A DNA stretch of 64,000 bases from CAYVQF01 sp964454015 (GTDB taxonomy: Bacteria > Myxococcota_A > Bradymonadia > UBA4248), in NCBI GenBank assembly GCA_964454015.1, contig CAYVQF010000010.1:1-64000 (forward strand), read 5' to 3'. This document shows, one piece after another, positions 51,043-59,170 of this stretch. The notes below the pieces were generated by a model, which searched no databases, was not told the DNA's origin, and saw only the letters and a list, made by a program, of their open reading frames with translations. The first letter of the stretch is position 1, and the number at the start of each line of letters is the position of its first letter. Made by a program: the position numbers and the translations under genes.

Positions 51043-53277
51043 TCATGGACTCTGGCCATCGAAAAGCTGGCGCTGCTTGATCTCCTTCTCCAATTGCTGC
51101 CGCACCACGCTCAGCGCAGGATCACGCGCCGAAAGCTCGAACGCGCGCCCCCGCTCTACATAGCGCAAGGCCTCGTCACTGCGCCCAAGCTGGAGGTAGA
51201 AACGCGCCATCTGGTAGTCCGTCAGCGCCGTGTTCAAGTCATCGGCCACCGACACGAAGAGCTCACGAGCGATGCTCAGACGCTCCCAAGTCCCGGCCCC
51301 CTCGGTCGCCACCTGGGCGCCAGCCAAAGCCCGCCGCGCTAGGCGGACCCGCAGATCCAAGGTCGCCAACAAGTTCACATAGTCCGCCGCATAAGGACCG
51401 TCGTAGAGTCCCAAACCATGGGCCAAACGATAGTCCTCCAGCGCATCCAGCACCGCCAAAAAACGGTGCCGACGGCGCGCCGTATGGGCAAAAGCCACAC
51501 TCTGCGTCAACAGGCGCTCTCCCAAGCCAGGCTGGGCATGCATCACCCCCTGACCGCTGTGCAGCAACAAGTGCGCTGCCACCCCTGGTGCCCCCAGCCC
51601 ATCCAGTGATCGCACCACCTCGAGCAGCGAGGCGCTCAAGCTGCGCTCCACCTGAAAACGCGCCAGCAAATCATAACACTCCACCAGCAAAGCCCAGTAG
51701 GCGCCCAGCGACTCCGCCGCCCCCATGGCCTGCGCCAGCGCCTCCGGGCTCAACACCTCACCGCGATGCCACGCCAGGCGCATGTCCAACAGCACCTGGG
51801 CCAGCTTGTCTCCTCCGCGCCGCAGATCTTGCGTCTGAAGCCAGCGCTCCCGCCAACGCTCGGCGTCGCGCCACCGGTGCCGTCGCCCCAAGGTCTCCGC
51901 GGCCAGCGCATAGGTCTCGGGCCGCAACCGCCCCCCCCGGTGCACCACCTCTTCGAGCTGCGCCACCACCTCCTCCACCTCGTCCCCGGCCCCCCCCTGG
52001 ACCAAAGCCGCCAACAACGCCTCAAGCGCCCCAACCTGCTCTGCTCCCTCCCAATACGACCACGCCCCGCGAATGTCCAAGAGGGTCTCCAACCACCAAT
52101 CGGGCCGCCGCAGCCGCAACCACAGCCCCGCGACCTCGGGAATGAGGCGCTGCCATACCGCAAAATCTCGCCCCCGCACCATCCCCTCCAGCACATAGCC
52201 CGCCAGCACATCATCTCCCCGCAGCAGGGCAATCTCCACCAACAAGCGTTCGACCCAGAGCGCGTCGTCCAGCCCGTTCCCCACGTAGTGCGCCCGCCCC
52301 ACGTCCAAATCCCCGTCGAGGCGGCCGCGTTGCGAGACGAAATACCAATGGCCATCGGCGCCGCTAAAGAGCACCAAGGTCACCGCCCTGGTCTGAATCC
52401 CGGCGATGCGCCGCAGGGCATCATCCCGCCCCATCCCAACCGCATCTTGAATCACCTCCACATCCGTCCAGCCCAGCCCCTCCAGACGCGAAGCCAAGCC
52501 CTGCACCACCCCCTCACTCAAAGCGCGGCCTTGGACGTCCTCCCCTTGCACGCTCACCACCACCTGCACAGGAACGCTCTCCTTCTCTTGCGCCCCCAGC
52601 AACAGCAACACGTCACCCGCCTCGACCTCGCCGACCAGCAGGTGGACCGTACTCGTAAAGGGATCCTGCGCCCGCAGCGCCACCAAACCCACCACCTGCG
52701 ACCCCAAGCGAGGACCCAGGCGCGGCTCGCGCATGACCCCGTAGAGCTCCTGACCCGTCACCCAGTCAGCGCTCCCCACGGGCACCACCATCCGCTCCCC
52801 TTCCAAGCCCACCGTCTGCAAACGCTTGGTCACACTGGGCAAGGCCGACCAACCCACCTCCCGCGGTTGCAACACCTCACTGCGCAGCGAATCCACGACC
52901 GCCAGCACCTCGAGTCGCGCCCACTGACCGGAACGCTCGGCGACACGCCCCACCAACAGCGCCGGCTCTCCCTCATGCGCCGGCCACTGCTGCCCCGGGT
53001 GGCCCGCCACCCAAGCCCCCACGGCATACGAAGCATCGGGCCGCAGCCCAACCACATAGGCCGCAGGTGCCACAAAGACCACCCCAGGCTCAGTCGCGCT
53101 CAACACGTGCGCCGGCGGCGCAAAAGCACGACTGAACGACGAGCGGCTCTCCTGCACCGCGGGCCCACAGCCACTCAAAACCCACAGCAACACCCCAGCA
53201 ACACCCAAAACCCCCAGCCACCCCCAGCCGCGACACCAACCCCACCCACCACAACCTGATGCTCCTCGCCTCCCCAT
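51043..53277 (-). CDS. large lipoprotein with TPR-like repeats
   Basis: A 744-residue predicted lipoprotein. Gly/Trp-rich signal region with lipobox LSGC and lipidated Cys37. Residues 60-330 are beta-rich, perhaps a SH3-like/FlgT- or CsgG-like region, without a clear family match. The rest is helical with TPR-like pairs (for example YQMARFYLQLGRSDEALRY near the end). AGGAAGGGAG precedes the ATG at 53277. It begins 13 bases after the preceding lipoprotein gene's stop, so both are likely cotranscribed. Confidence 0.75.
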   Translation of the reverse strand: MGRRGASGCGGWGWCRGWGWLGVLGVAGVLLWVLSGCGPAVQESRSSFSRAFAPPAHVLSATEPGVVFVAPAAYVVGLRPDASYAVGAWVAGHPGQQWPAHEGEPALLVGRVAERSGQWARLEVLAVVDSLRSEVLQPREVGWSALPSVTKRLQTVGLEGERMVVPVGSADWVTGQELYGVMREPRLGPRLGSQVVGLVALRAQDPFTSTVHLLVGEVEAGDVLLLLGAQEKESVPVQVVVSVQGEDVQGRALSEGVVQGLASRLEGLGWTDVEVIQDAVGMGRDDALRRIAGIQTRAVTLVLFSGADGHWYFVSQRGRLDGDLDVGRAHYVGNGLDDALWVERLLVEIALLRGDDVLAGYVLEGMVRGRDFAVWQRLIPEVAGLWLRLRRPDWWLETLLDIRGAWSYWEGAEQVGALEALLAALVQGGAGDEVEEVVAQLEEVVHRGGRLRPETYALAAETLGRRHRWRDAERWRERWLQTQDLRRGGDKLAQVLLDMRLAWHRGEVLSPEALAQAMGAAESLGAYWALLVECYDLLARFQVERSLSASLLEVVRSLDGLGAPGVAAHLLLHSGQGVMHAQPGLGERLLTQSVAFAHTARRRHRFLAVLDALEDYRLAHGLGLYDGPYAADYVNLLATLDLRVRLARRALAGAQVATEGAGTWERLSIARELFVSVADDLNTALTDYQMARFYLQLGRSDEALRYVERGRAFELSARDPALSVVRQQLEKEIKQRQLFDGQSP

Positions 53278-53290
53278 CACTCCCTTCCTC

Positions 53291-53968
53291 TCAAGGCTCA
53301 TCGCCATAACGCCGCCGCCATGACTCAGCCATCACCGCGTCGATCTCCGGCACGACCGCCCTGGCCACACCCAAGTCGAAAACCTCATACACCATACCAT
53401 CGGGCTTCGCCTGAACAACCTGACCCTGCTCCCGCAACCACCACCCCGTCCACGCCTCGCTCTGCTGACCCCTCCCATAACGCGCCTGCCACTGCTGCAG
53501 CCGCCCCCCTCCCGGCGTCCGGTAATGCACCACCACCCCCACCAAATGCTCTGCAAAGAAGGTCAGCGTCATCGCCCCCACCTCAGACCGCCCCAAAGGC
53601 TCCAAGGTCTGAATCCGCACCGCCACCGACTGCCCCCGCAACATCCGCTGCTCCCGCTGGCTACCCTGCATCCGAATCAGCCGCGCCGCCAAGGCCGCCT
53701 CGATGAGCGCCTGCGCCTCCGTCCAGGACAAACCCGGCGCAATGGCCAGCGCCCCACCCTCGGCCAAGGCATAGACCCCCACCGCATCGATCGCCTCAGC
53801 CTCTGGCAACACCACGGCCTCAGTGCCCTTTTCTGATTCCACCTGCCCTGGGCGTGCGCGCTCCCCTGGACCGTCGCTGCCCTCGCAAGCCCCCCCTAGC
53901 AGCGCCAACAACGCCACACCCGCAACCACCCTCGGCCAACCTCGACCCCGCCCCGGCTTCGCCACCAT
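53291..53968 (-). CDS. small lipoprotein of unknown function
   Basis: A 225-residue predicted lipoprotein; signal with VALLALLGGAC and probable lipidated Cys28. GAGGAGG lies at good spacing before the ATG at 53968, so the long upstream in-frame extension is not used. The body has a low-complexity tether followed by a small alpha/beta domain (LGRSEVGAMTLTFFAEHLV). No family recognised. It is 13 bases upstream of the TPR-like lipoprotein gene on the same strand. Confidence 0.72.
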   Translation of the reverse strand: MVAKPGRGRGWPRVVAGVALLALLGGACEGSDGPGERARPGQVESEKGTEAVVLPEAEAIDAVGVYALAEGGALAIAPGLSWTEAQALIEAALAARLIRMQGSQREQRMLRGQSVAVRIQTLEPLGRSEVGAMTLTFFAEHLVGVVVHYRTPGGGRLQQWQARYGRGQQSEAWTGWWLREQGQVVQAKPDGMVYEVFDLGVARAVVPEIDAVMAESWRRRYGDEP

Positions 53969-54055
53969 GCGCACCTCCTCGTCTAGCCATAACACAGCTC
54001 GCGCCCTCACGACACGGAGAGACCGGCCGCTGCACAAAAAGCGCCGCATAGGGAC

Positions 54056-54084
54056 TTGACAGCACCGCCCTGGTCGAGTAAAAG
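54056..54084 (+). promoter_or_regulatory. promoter of tRNA-Pro
   Basis: A perfect TTGACA (54056-54061) and TAAAAG (54079-54084) are 17 bases apart; the mature tRNA starts 12 bases after the -10 box, leaving a very short leader. Confidence 0.7.
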
Positions 54085-54095
54085 CCCAAGTCGAC

Positions 54096-54169
54096 CGGGG
54101 CGTGGCGCAGCCTGGTAGCGCACTTGCATGGGGTGCAAGTGGTCGCAGGTTCAAATCCTGTCGCCCCGA
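54096..54169 (+). tRNA. tRNA-Pro (anticodon GGG)
   Basis: The 74 bases fold into a canonical cloverleaf. Acceptor CGGGGCG pairs with CGCCCCG, with A as discriminator base. The D arm is GCGC/GCGC around an AGCCTGGTA loop. The anticodon stem CTTGC/GCAAG holds loop ATGGGGT, giving anticodon GGG at 54130-54132. The T arm GCAGG/CCTGT has the loop TTCAAAT. The CCA end is not encoded. It has its own promoter and terminator and lies alone between minus-strand genes. GGG reads CCC and CCU codons. Confidence 0.96.
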
Positions 54170-54172
54170 CTC

Positions 54173-54218
54173 AAAAAAGAAGCCCGATGGATCACATCCA
54201 TCGGGCTTCTTTTTTTTC
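54173..54218 (+). terminator. strong rho-independent terminator after tRNA-Pro
   Basis: A perfect stem of GC core GAAGCCCGATGGAT with its complement around a CAC loop, extended by an A run upstream and a run of eight T downstream, lies four bases after the tRNA. The A/T tails make it effective in either direction, so it could also end minus-strand yacG transcription. Confidence 0.92.
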
Positions 54219-54247
54219 TTGTCCCATCCCGAACACCGGCGCCGCCC

Positions 54248-54469
54248 TCAGCCCTCGCCATCGCCCCCCGGCATCCACAGCCGCACCACCGCCTCGGCCT
54301 CGTCTGCCGTCACGGGCGCCGTCGCCACGCGATACTCCCCCGAGAGCCACTTGCTCAGATCCTGCAGACGACACCGGCGCGAACAAAAGGGCAGCAATGC
54401 CAAGTCCATATCACTTGGATAGGGGCGCTGACACCACGCGCACCGTCCCTGACCAGAGGCCGTTCCCAT
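54248..54469 (-). CDS. yacG: zinc-ribbon protein YacG (DNA gyrase inhibitor family)
   Basis: A 73-residue protein with a four-Cys zinc finger, C10-x2-C13 and C29-x3-C33, in GRCAWCQRPY and FCSRRCRLQDLSKWLSGEY, the signature of YacG, which in E. coli binds GyrB and inhibits DNA gyrase. The ATG lies one base after the lon stop, with GGAG seven bases upstream inside the end of lon, so expression is probably coupled to lon. Confidence 0.9.
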   Translation of the reverse strand: MGTASGQGRCAWCQRPYPSDMDLALLPFCSRRCRLQDLSKWLSGEYRVATAPVTADEAEAVVRLWMPGGDGEG

Positions 54470-54470
54470 C

Positions 54471-56918
54471 TCAGCTCCGCACCTCCTGCTCAGGCGGCGC
54501 CTCAGAGCGACCACTCAACAGCCCTGCCAAGCCGTGCAGCCTGGGCGAAGCCAGACGCTCCGGCTCCACGAACACGATATCAGCGAGCTCCGCCACGTTC
54601 GACACAAAGTAGAAAGTCATCTCTTTCTTGATGTCGTCCTTGATCTCCGCCACATCGCGCTTGTTGCGCTCAGGCATCACCACCTTGCGAATGCCCGCGC
54701 GGTGCGCGGCCAAGACCTTCTCCTTGATCCCTCCCACCGGCAGGATGTGCCCGCGCAGCGTGATTTCGCCGGTCATCGCAACATCGTTACACACCTTGAT
54801 GTCCGTAAAAAGGCTCAACAACGCCGTGAAAATGGTTATCCCGGCGCTCGGCCCGTCCTTCGGCACAGCCCCAGCGGGTACGTGCAAGTGGACGTCGATC
54901 CTTCGGTTGAAGTCAGGCGCCAGGTGATAGGCATCACTGCGGCTGCGAATGAACGACAGCGCCGCACGCACCGACTCCTGCATCACGTCGCCCAGCTTAC
55001 CCGTGATCACCAGCTCGCCTTTACCCGGCATGCCAGTCACCTCGATGAACAGAATGTCCCCGCCGCTCGGGGTCCAGGCCAAGCCCGTCGCCACCCCAGG
55101 CTGCGCCGTCCGCTCCGCTACCTCGTACTCATAACGTTGCGGGCCCAAATAATCGCTCAACTGCTCCGCCTCGACCACCACCGTCGCCAAAGCCAGGTCC
55201 TTGTCCTTCTCCCGCGCCTCAGCCACCAAAACCGCGACGCCGCGACATACATCGGCGATGCGCTGCTCCAGCGCCCGCACCCCGGCCTCGCGCGTGTGGT
55301 TGCTGATGATGTCCACCAGCGCACCTTCGCTGATCTGCAAATGGGCATCGCTGATGCCGTGCGCCGAAAGCTGCTTGGGGATGAGAAACTCGCGCGCTAT
55401 GGAGACCTTGTCGTGGTGCGTGTAGCCGGGAATCTCGATCACCTCCATGCGATCGCGCAGCGGCGCCGAGACCGTGTCCATCTGGTTGGCCGTCGCGATG
55501 AACAGCACCTTGGACAAATCCACCGATTGCTCCACGTAGTGGTCGTTGAACTGGTGGTTCTGTTCCGGATCGAGCACTTCCAACAGCGCCGCCGAAGGAT
55601 CACCGCGAAAATCCTTACCAACCTTGTCGATCTCGTCGAGCATGATCACCGGATTCATGCTCCCCACCTTCCGCAAGGCCTGCACGATCCGCCCGGGGAG
55701 CGCACCGACGTAGGTGCGACGATGACCCCGGATCTCCGCCTCGTCGTGCATCCCGCCCAGGCTGAAGCGGAAAAACTTGCGCCCCAACGCGCGGGCCACC
55801 GACTTCCCGAGGCTCGTCTTGCCCACCCCGGGAGGCCCCACGAGACACAAAATCGGGCCCTTCATGTCATCCTTGAGTTGGCGTACCGCCAAATACTCGA
55901 TGATGCGCTTCTTGACCCGATCCAAGTCATAATGGTCCTCGTCGAGAATGCGCCGCGCCTTCAACACACTCAGATCGTCGAGCGTCGTCACCGCCCACGG
56001 GATATCGAGCAGGGTCTCCAAATAGGTGCGCGTCACCCCATACTCACTGGAGGCCGGCTGCATCAGGCGCAAACGGCTGATCTGCTTGCGGCAAGCCTCC
56101 CGCACTTCTTCCGGCATCTCGATGGACTCCGCCTTCTCGGCAAGCTCATCGATCTCGCCCCCATCACCGTCCTGCTCACCGAGCTGCTCCCGGATCGCCT
56201 TGAGTTGCTGCCGGAGATAATACTCCCGCTGGTTCTTGTCGATCTCTTCCTTGATCTGAGACTGGATCTTGTCAGAGACCCGCAGCACCTCGAGCTGGCG
56301 AGCGAGAAACTTCAAAACCTTCTGCAGACGCTCCTTGAGCGTCAAGGTCGCCAAAATCTCTTGCTTCTCCTCGATGGGGACCTCCATGTTGGCCGCAACG
56401 AAGTCGCAAAGCTGACCGGGCTCGTTGACCCCCTCCACCATCTGAGACGCCTCTTTGGGCATCTCAGGGATGAACTTCACCACCTGCTTCGCCGTCCCCT
56501 TCAGATTGCGGAACAGGGCCTCCACCTCGACGTCGCGCTCTTGTGACTCTTGCAGAATCTCAAACTCGCCCTTGAGGTAGTCCTCCTCCTCCACGAAACG
56601 GCGCAGGGCAATTCGCTCTTGCCCCTGAATGATCACCGAGTAGTTGTCACTGGCGATCTTGACCACTTTGATGATGCGAGCGCTGGTCCCCACCTGGTAA
56701 AGATCTTCTTCACCCGGTTCATCGACCCGACCCGTCTTCTGGGTCAAGACGGCGATGGGGATCTCCTTGCGCACGGCCTCCTCGATCAGCCGCACTGACT
56801 TGGGTCGCCCCACGGCCAGAGGGATCACCACCTGAGGAAACAACACCGTATTGCGCAATGGGAGGATCGGCATCTCCACCCATTTCCCGTCCTCACCACC
56901 CGCCTTCTGATCAACCAT
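54471..56918 (-). CDS. lon: ATP-dependent protease Lon
   Basis: An 815-residue Lon protease that degrades misfolded and regulatory proteins in the cytoplasm. The N-terminal LON domain (1-200) begins with PILPLRNTVLFPQVVIPLAVG. The AAA+ module has Walker A GPPGVGKTS (about 360-368), Walker B MLDEIDKVG and the sensor region. The protease domain carries the catalytic Ser in KDGPSAGIT (about 686) and Lys in GGIKEKVLAA (about 729). CAGGAGGA precedes the ATG at 56918, so the earlier in-frame ATG is not needed. Length is normal (E. coli 784). A long ORF on the opposite strand is an artefact of composition. Confidence 0.97.
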   Translation of the reverse strand: MVDQKAGGEDGKWVEMPILPLRNTVLFPQVVIPLAVGRPKSVRLIEEAVRKEIPIAVLTQKTGRVDEPGEEDLYQVGTSARIIKVVKIASDNYSVIIQGQERIALRRFVEEEDYLKGEFEILQESQERDVEVEALFRNLKGTAKQVVKFIPEMPKEASQMVEGVNEPGQLCDFVAANMEVPIEEKQEILATLTLKERLQKVLKFLARQLEVLRVSDKIQSQIKEEIDKNQREYYLRQQLKAIREQLGEQDGDGGEIDELAEKAESIEMPEEVREACRKQISRLRLMQPASSEYGVTRTYLETLLDIPWAVTTLDDLSVLKARRILDEDHYDLDRVKKRIIEYLAVRQLKDDMKGPILCLVGPPGVGKTSLGKSVARALGRKFFRFSLGGMHDEAEIRGHRRTYVGALPGRIVQALRKVGSMNPVIMLDEIDKVGKDFRGDPSAALLEVLDPEQNHQFNDHYVEQSVDLSKVLFIATANQMDTVSAPLRDRMEVIEIPGYTHHDKVSIAREFLIPKQLSAHGISDAHLQISEGALVDIISNHTREAGVRALEQRIADVCRGVAVLVAEAREKDKDLALATVVVEAEQLSDYLGPQRYEYEVAERTAQPGVATGLAWTPSGGDILFIEVTGMPGKGELVITGKLGDVMQESVRAALSFIRSRSDAYHLAPDFNRRIDVHLHVPAGAVPKDGPSAGITIFTALLSLFTDIKVCNDVAMTGEITLRGHILPVGGIKEKVLAAHRAGIRKVVMPERNKRDVAEIKDDIKKEMTFYFVSNVAELADIVFVEPERLASPRLHGLAGLLSGRSEAPPEQEVRS

Positions 56919-56946
56919 GCATTCCTCCTGCGGCACCTGACCACCC

Positions 56947-56976
56947 AAATTACGCACGCACCTTTGCAAAGCGCAA
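56947..56976 (-). promoter_or_regulatory. candidate lon promoter
   Basis: On the minus strand TTGCGC (56971-56976) and TAATTT (56947-56952) are separated by 18 bases, 29 bases before the lon start. I saw no CIRCE or clear heat-shock sigma32 element. Confidence 0.5.
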
Positions 56977-57020
56977 CTCCGCACATCCTATGCACATCGT
57001 GGCGACATGCAAGACCTGCC

Positions 57021-57053
57021 AAGAAAAGGAGGCGCACTTCGAAAGGGTGCGCC
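57021..57053 (-). terminator. terminator after the racemase-like gene
   Basis: On the minus strand GGCGCAC and GTGCGCC form a 7-bp stem with a 9-base loop, followed by TCCTTTTCTT. It lies just past the racemase-like gene stop and separates it from lon. Confidence 0.6.
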
Positions 57054-57059
57054 GCCCCT

Positions 57060-58241
57060 TCAGCTCGCCTGAAGACCCACCAAGGGCGCCTTCTCCGCGT
57101 GAAGCATCGGCGCGATCGACGCGGGAACCCCGCGATAGGGCGCCTCTTCTTCGTCAACCACGCTCGCGCAGGGCACGAAGACTTTCTCCGTGTAGCGATT
57201 GTTCATCAACCGCACCAGAGAAGCATAGTTGGGTCTGAAGCGCATCAAGTCACCCACCTGCACCCCAATCGGACTCTCACCGAGGTTGACCACCGTCAGA
57301 TCGCTGCTCGCACCAGCAATGCTGAACTGCGCATTCAGCGGGGTCAAACCAGACACCTCCGTGTCCACCTGCCCCACGGTCACGATGGCGCGAAAGCCCC
57401 GCTGACCCGGATTGAGATCCCGACTCTGGACAAAATCGAAAGGCGCCAGACCACCCGGCTCAGCCGACACATAGAGGCTCTTCTCCTTGATCTCGACGAT
57501 CTCCGCCTCGACCGTCACCGCGTCATCGCGTAAACCCGGCAAAGAACCACCGCCCAACAAATCCGTCCCCAAAAAGATGCTCTCGCCAATGCGAAAATGA
57601 TTCATCCGTCGCGGCACTTGATTGCGCTGCAGCAGTGGCAATACGGCGCTCGTGCCGGCGCTCACGAAAGGAATCTGACGGTTGAACTTCAACTCCAACA
57701 GCTCCCGATACAGGACCAACTGGGTGAGCTGATCCACATTGGGCACCACCCCGGAGAGACAGCCCAGGTTCGCCCCGATACCCAAAACCCTAATGTGCTC
57801 CAGCCGAAAAATGCGCTCGTAATACGAAACCAGGGAGCTCGGCAATATCCCCTCCCGTAGATCCCCAAGCTCGATCATGATCACCACGCCGTGCACCTTG
57901 CCCTGACGCTTGGCCGCCTCGTTGAGTGCCAAAATGATCTCCAACTCCGAGTTCAAACTGGCATCGCTCAGGCGCACCACATCGTCTACCGCCGACAAGT
58001 GAGGCAGCCGCAAAAACCAAAACTCCGTTTCAGGCATCACCTCTGCGGCCGCCACCAAGTTCGCCAGCCGAGACTCCCCAATGGAATGCACGCCGAGCTG
58101 CGCCAACATCCGGTAGGCATCGGGATAGCCACAAAAAAGCTTGGTCACCACGGTCCAGTGGGCATCGTGTTGCCGCATCCAACCATCGATCACCGCCAGA
58201 TTATGGCGCAGCGCTTCACCATGTAGCGTCACGCGATTCAT
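57060..58241 (-). CDS. alanine/ornithine racemase-like PLP enzyme (fold type III)
   Basis: A 393-residue protein of the alanine racemase-like fold, closest in pattern to the alanine/ornithine racemase group. The PLP-binding lysine is probably K34 in VVTKLFCGYP, followed by GESRLANLV. Further signatures are VVIMIELGDLREG and IRVLGIGANLGCLSG, and the C-terminal beta domain starts near FRIGESIFLG. The C-terminal part is a beta domain. The substrate cannot be read from sequence. Translation is coupled to the upstream GNAT gene by an ATGA overlap, so the two may act on one amino-acid pathway. Confidence 0.85.
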   Translation of the reverse strand: MNRVTLHGEALRHNLAVIDGWMRQHDAHWTVVTKLFCGYPDAYRMLAQLGVHSIGESRLANLVAAAEVMPETEFWFLRLPHLSAVDDVVRLSDASLNSELEIILALNEAAKRQGKVHGVVIMIELGDLREGILPSSLVSYYERIFRLEHIRVLGIGANLGCLSGVVPNVDQLTQLVLYRELLELKFNRQIPFVSAGTSAVLPLLQRNQVPRRMNHFRIGESIFLGTDLLGGGSLPGLRDDAVTVEAEIVEIKEKSLYVSAEPGGLAPFDFVQSRDLNPGQRGFRAIVTVGQVDTEVSGLTPLNAQFSIAGASSDLTVVNLGESPIGVQVGDLMRFRPNYASLVRLMNNRYTEKVFVPCASVVDEEEAPYRGVPASIAPMLHAEKAPLVGLQAS

Positions 58242-58705
58242 GGGTAGTACCTCATCTCTTTGTACTTGCTCTGAAAACCCAGACGCTCATAGAGCCTCTG
58301 CGCCGGATTGTCGTTGTCGACGTGTAGCTTCACCGCCCCAGCGCACTGCCCGATGGCTGCGCGACAGATCTTCCCTCCCAGACCTTGGCCACGCATCTCC
58401 GGCGACACCGACACGAAAAGCAATAGATTCTCCGGGATATAGCCCGCCATCTGCGTCCGCAACATCAACAGCGCCCCACCGATCTCACCAGAAGCCTCGG
58501 CCAACACCAGAAATCCCTGCGCCGGAGTCACATCCAAAGCGTAGCGCAACGCGCTCTCGACATCGGCCAAGCTGTCCTCATAGGGCTTCATCGTCTCGTG
58601 AAAAAATGCGCACACCCGCGCCAGCGGCGCCCACGCCGGCAGATCAGCCAGCGACTCCACCTTGATGAGACGTAGGCCTTCTTGCTCCAAGACAGAAATC
58701 GTCAT
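58238..58705 (-). CDS. GNAT-family acetyltransferase
   Basis: A 155-residue GNAT protein. The acetyl-CoA binding loop is VSPEMRGQGLGGKIC, and the C-terminal strand-helix has VDNDNPAQRLYERLGFQ, both typical. GGAGAGGAGA precedes the ATG at 58705, making the start 10 codons inside the longest reading frame. Its stop overlaps the racemase-like gene start. Substrate unknown; an amino acid or antibiotic-like amine is possible. Confidence 0.85.
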   Translation of the reverse strand: MTISVLEQEGLRLIKVESLADLPAWAPLARVCAFFHETMKPYEDSLADVESALRYALDVTPAQGFLVLAEASGEIGGALLMLRTQMAGYIPENLLLFVSVSPEMRGQGLGGKICRAAIGQCAGAVKLHVDNDNPAQRLYERLGFQSKYKEMRYYP

Positions 58706-58872
58706 CGCGAACTCTCCTCTCCCGACAGACACCACGGCCTATGCGGCAGCAGCCACCTCTTCGGGACACGTTTGGGAAGCCAACACAAAAACTTCGGCGA
58801 ACAGACAAAAAAGGTCGCGCCGCTTCAGGCTTCTCAACAATTCAAACGGCACGTCGCCAGTCTTGGTGCAGC

Positions 58873-58901
58873 ATTTTAGAACATCCATATTCGGCTGTCC
58901 A
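58873..58901 (-). promoter_or_regulatory. promoter of the GNAT/racemase-like operon
   Basis: On the minus strand TGGACA (58896-58901) and TAAAAT (58873-58878) are separated by exactly 17 bases, each one mismatch from consensus. The leader to the GNAT start would be about 160 bases. Confidence 0.55.
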
Positions 58902-59081
58902 CATAGAATCTGCACTTTCTTGCTTCATCACCTAACTTTCCCCACCAAATATGACTTTCCCTTGATTCAGCACCATCAAGAGCACACCACGCTTGAAGCC
59001 TGCGACACTGCCAAAGCCAGGCCTACACCAGACAATAGCCTCGCAAAAATTTCCTCCCAAGCTGCGTCAACGAATAATGAA

Positions 59082-59090
59082 TGCTATGAT
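59082..59090 (+). promoter_or_regulatory. extended -10 element upstream of the receiver/J/TPR gene
   Basis: TGCTATGAT matches the extended -10 pattern TGnTATAAT with one mismatch. No -35 box stands out, as is common for extended -10 promoters. The gene begins about 80 bases downstream. Confidence 0.45.
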
Positions 59091-59170
59091 CTCAATGCGA
59101 ATGCCAAGCAGCGCACTTCTTCCCCCGCTGCACCACATCGCCACCCAACCCCGTCAAGGATCCACCCACC

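Larger units (their letters stand above)
58706..59170. other. 465-base AT-richer divergent intergenic region
   Basis: This is the longest gene-free stretch and visibly less GC-rich than its surroundings. It contains a minus-strand promoter and a plus-strand extended -10 element, listed separately. A reading frame spans most of it but has no ribosome site and an improbable composition, so I do not call a gene. Confidence 0.5.

Noticed and set aside
54534..56546. 670-residue ORF on the plus strand opposite lon
   Set aside because: It is antisense to an unmistakable Lon and arises from the strand's base bias. It contains His/Arg/Leu-rich nonsense and no domain. The same applies to long antisense frames over 38-40 kb, 41-42 kb, 51.8-53.3 kb and 17-18 kb.
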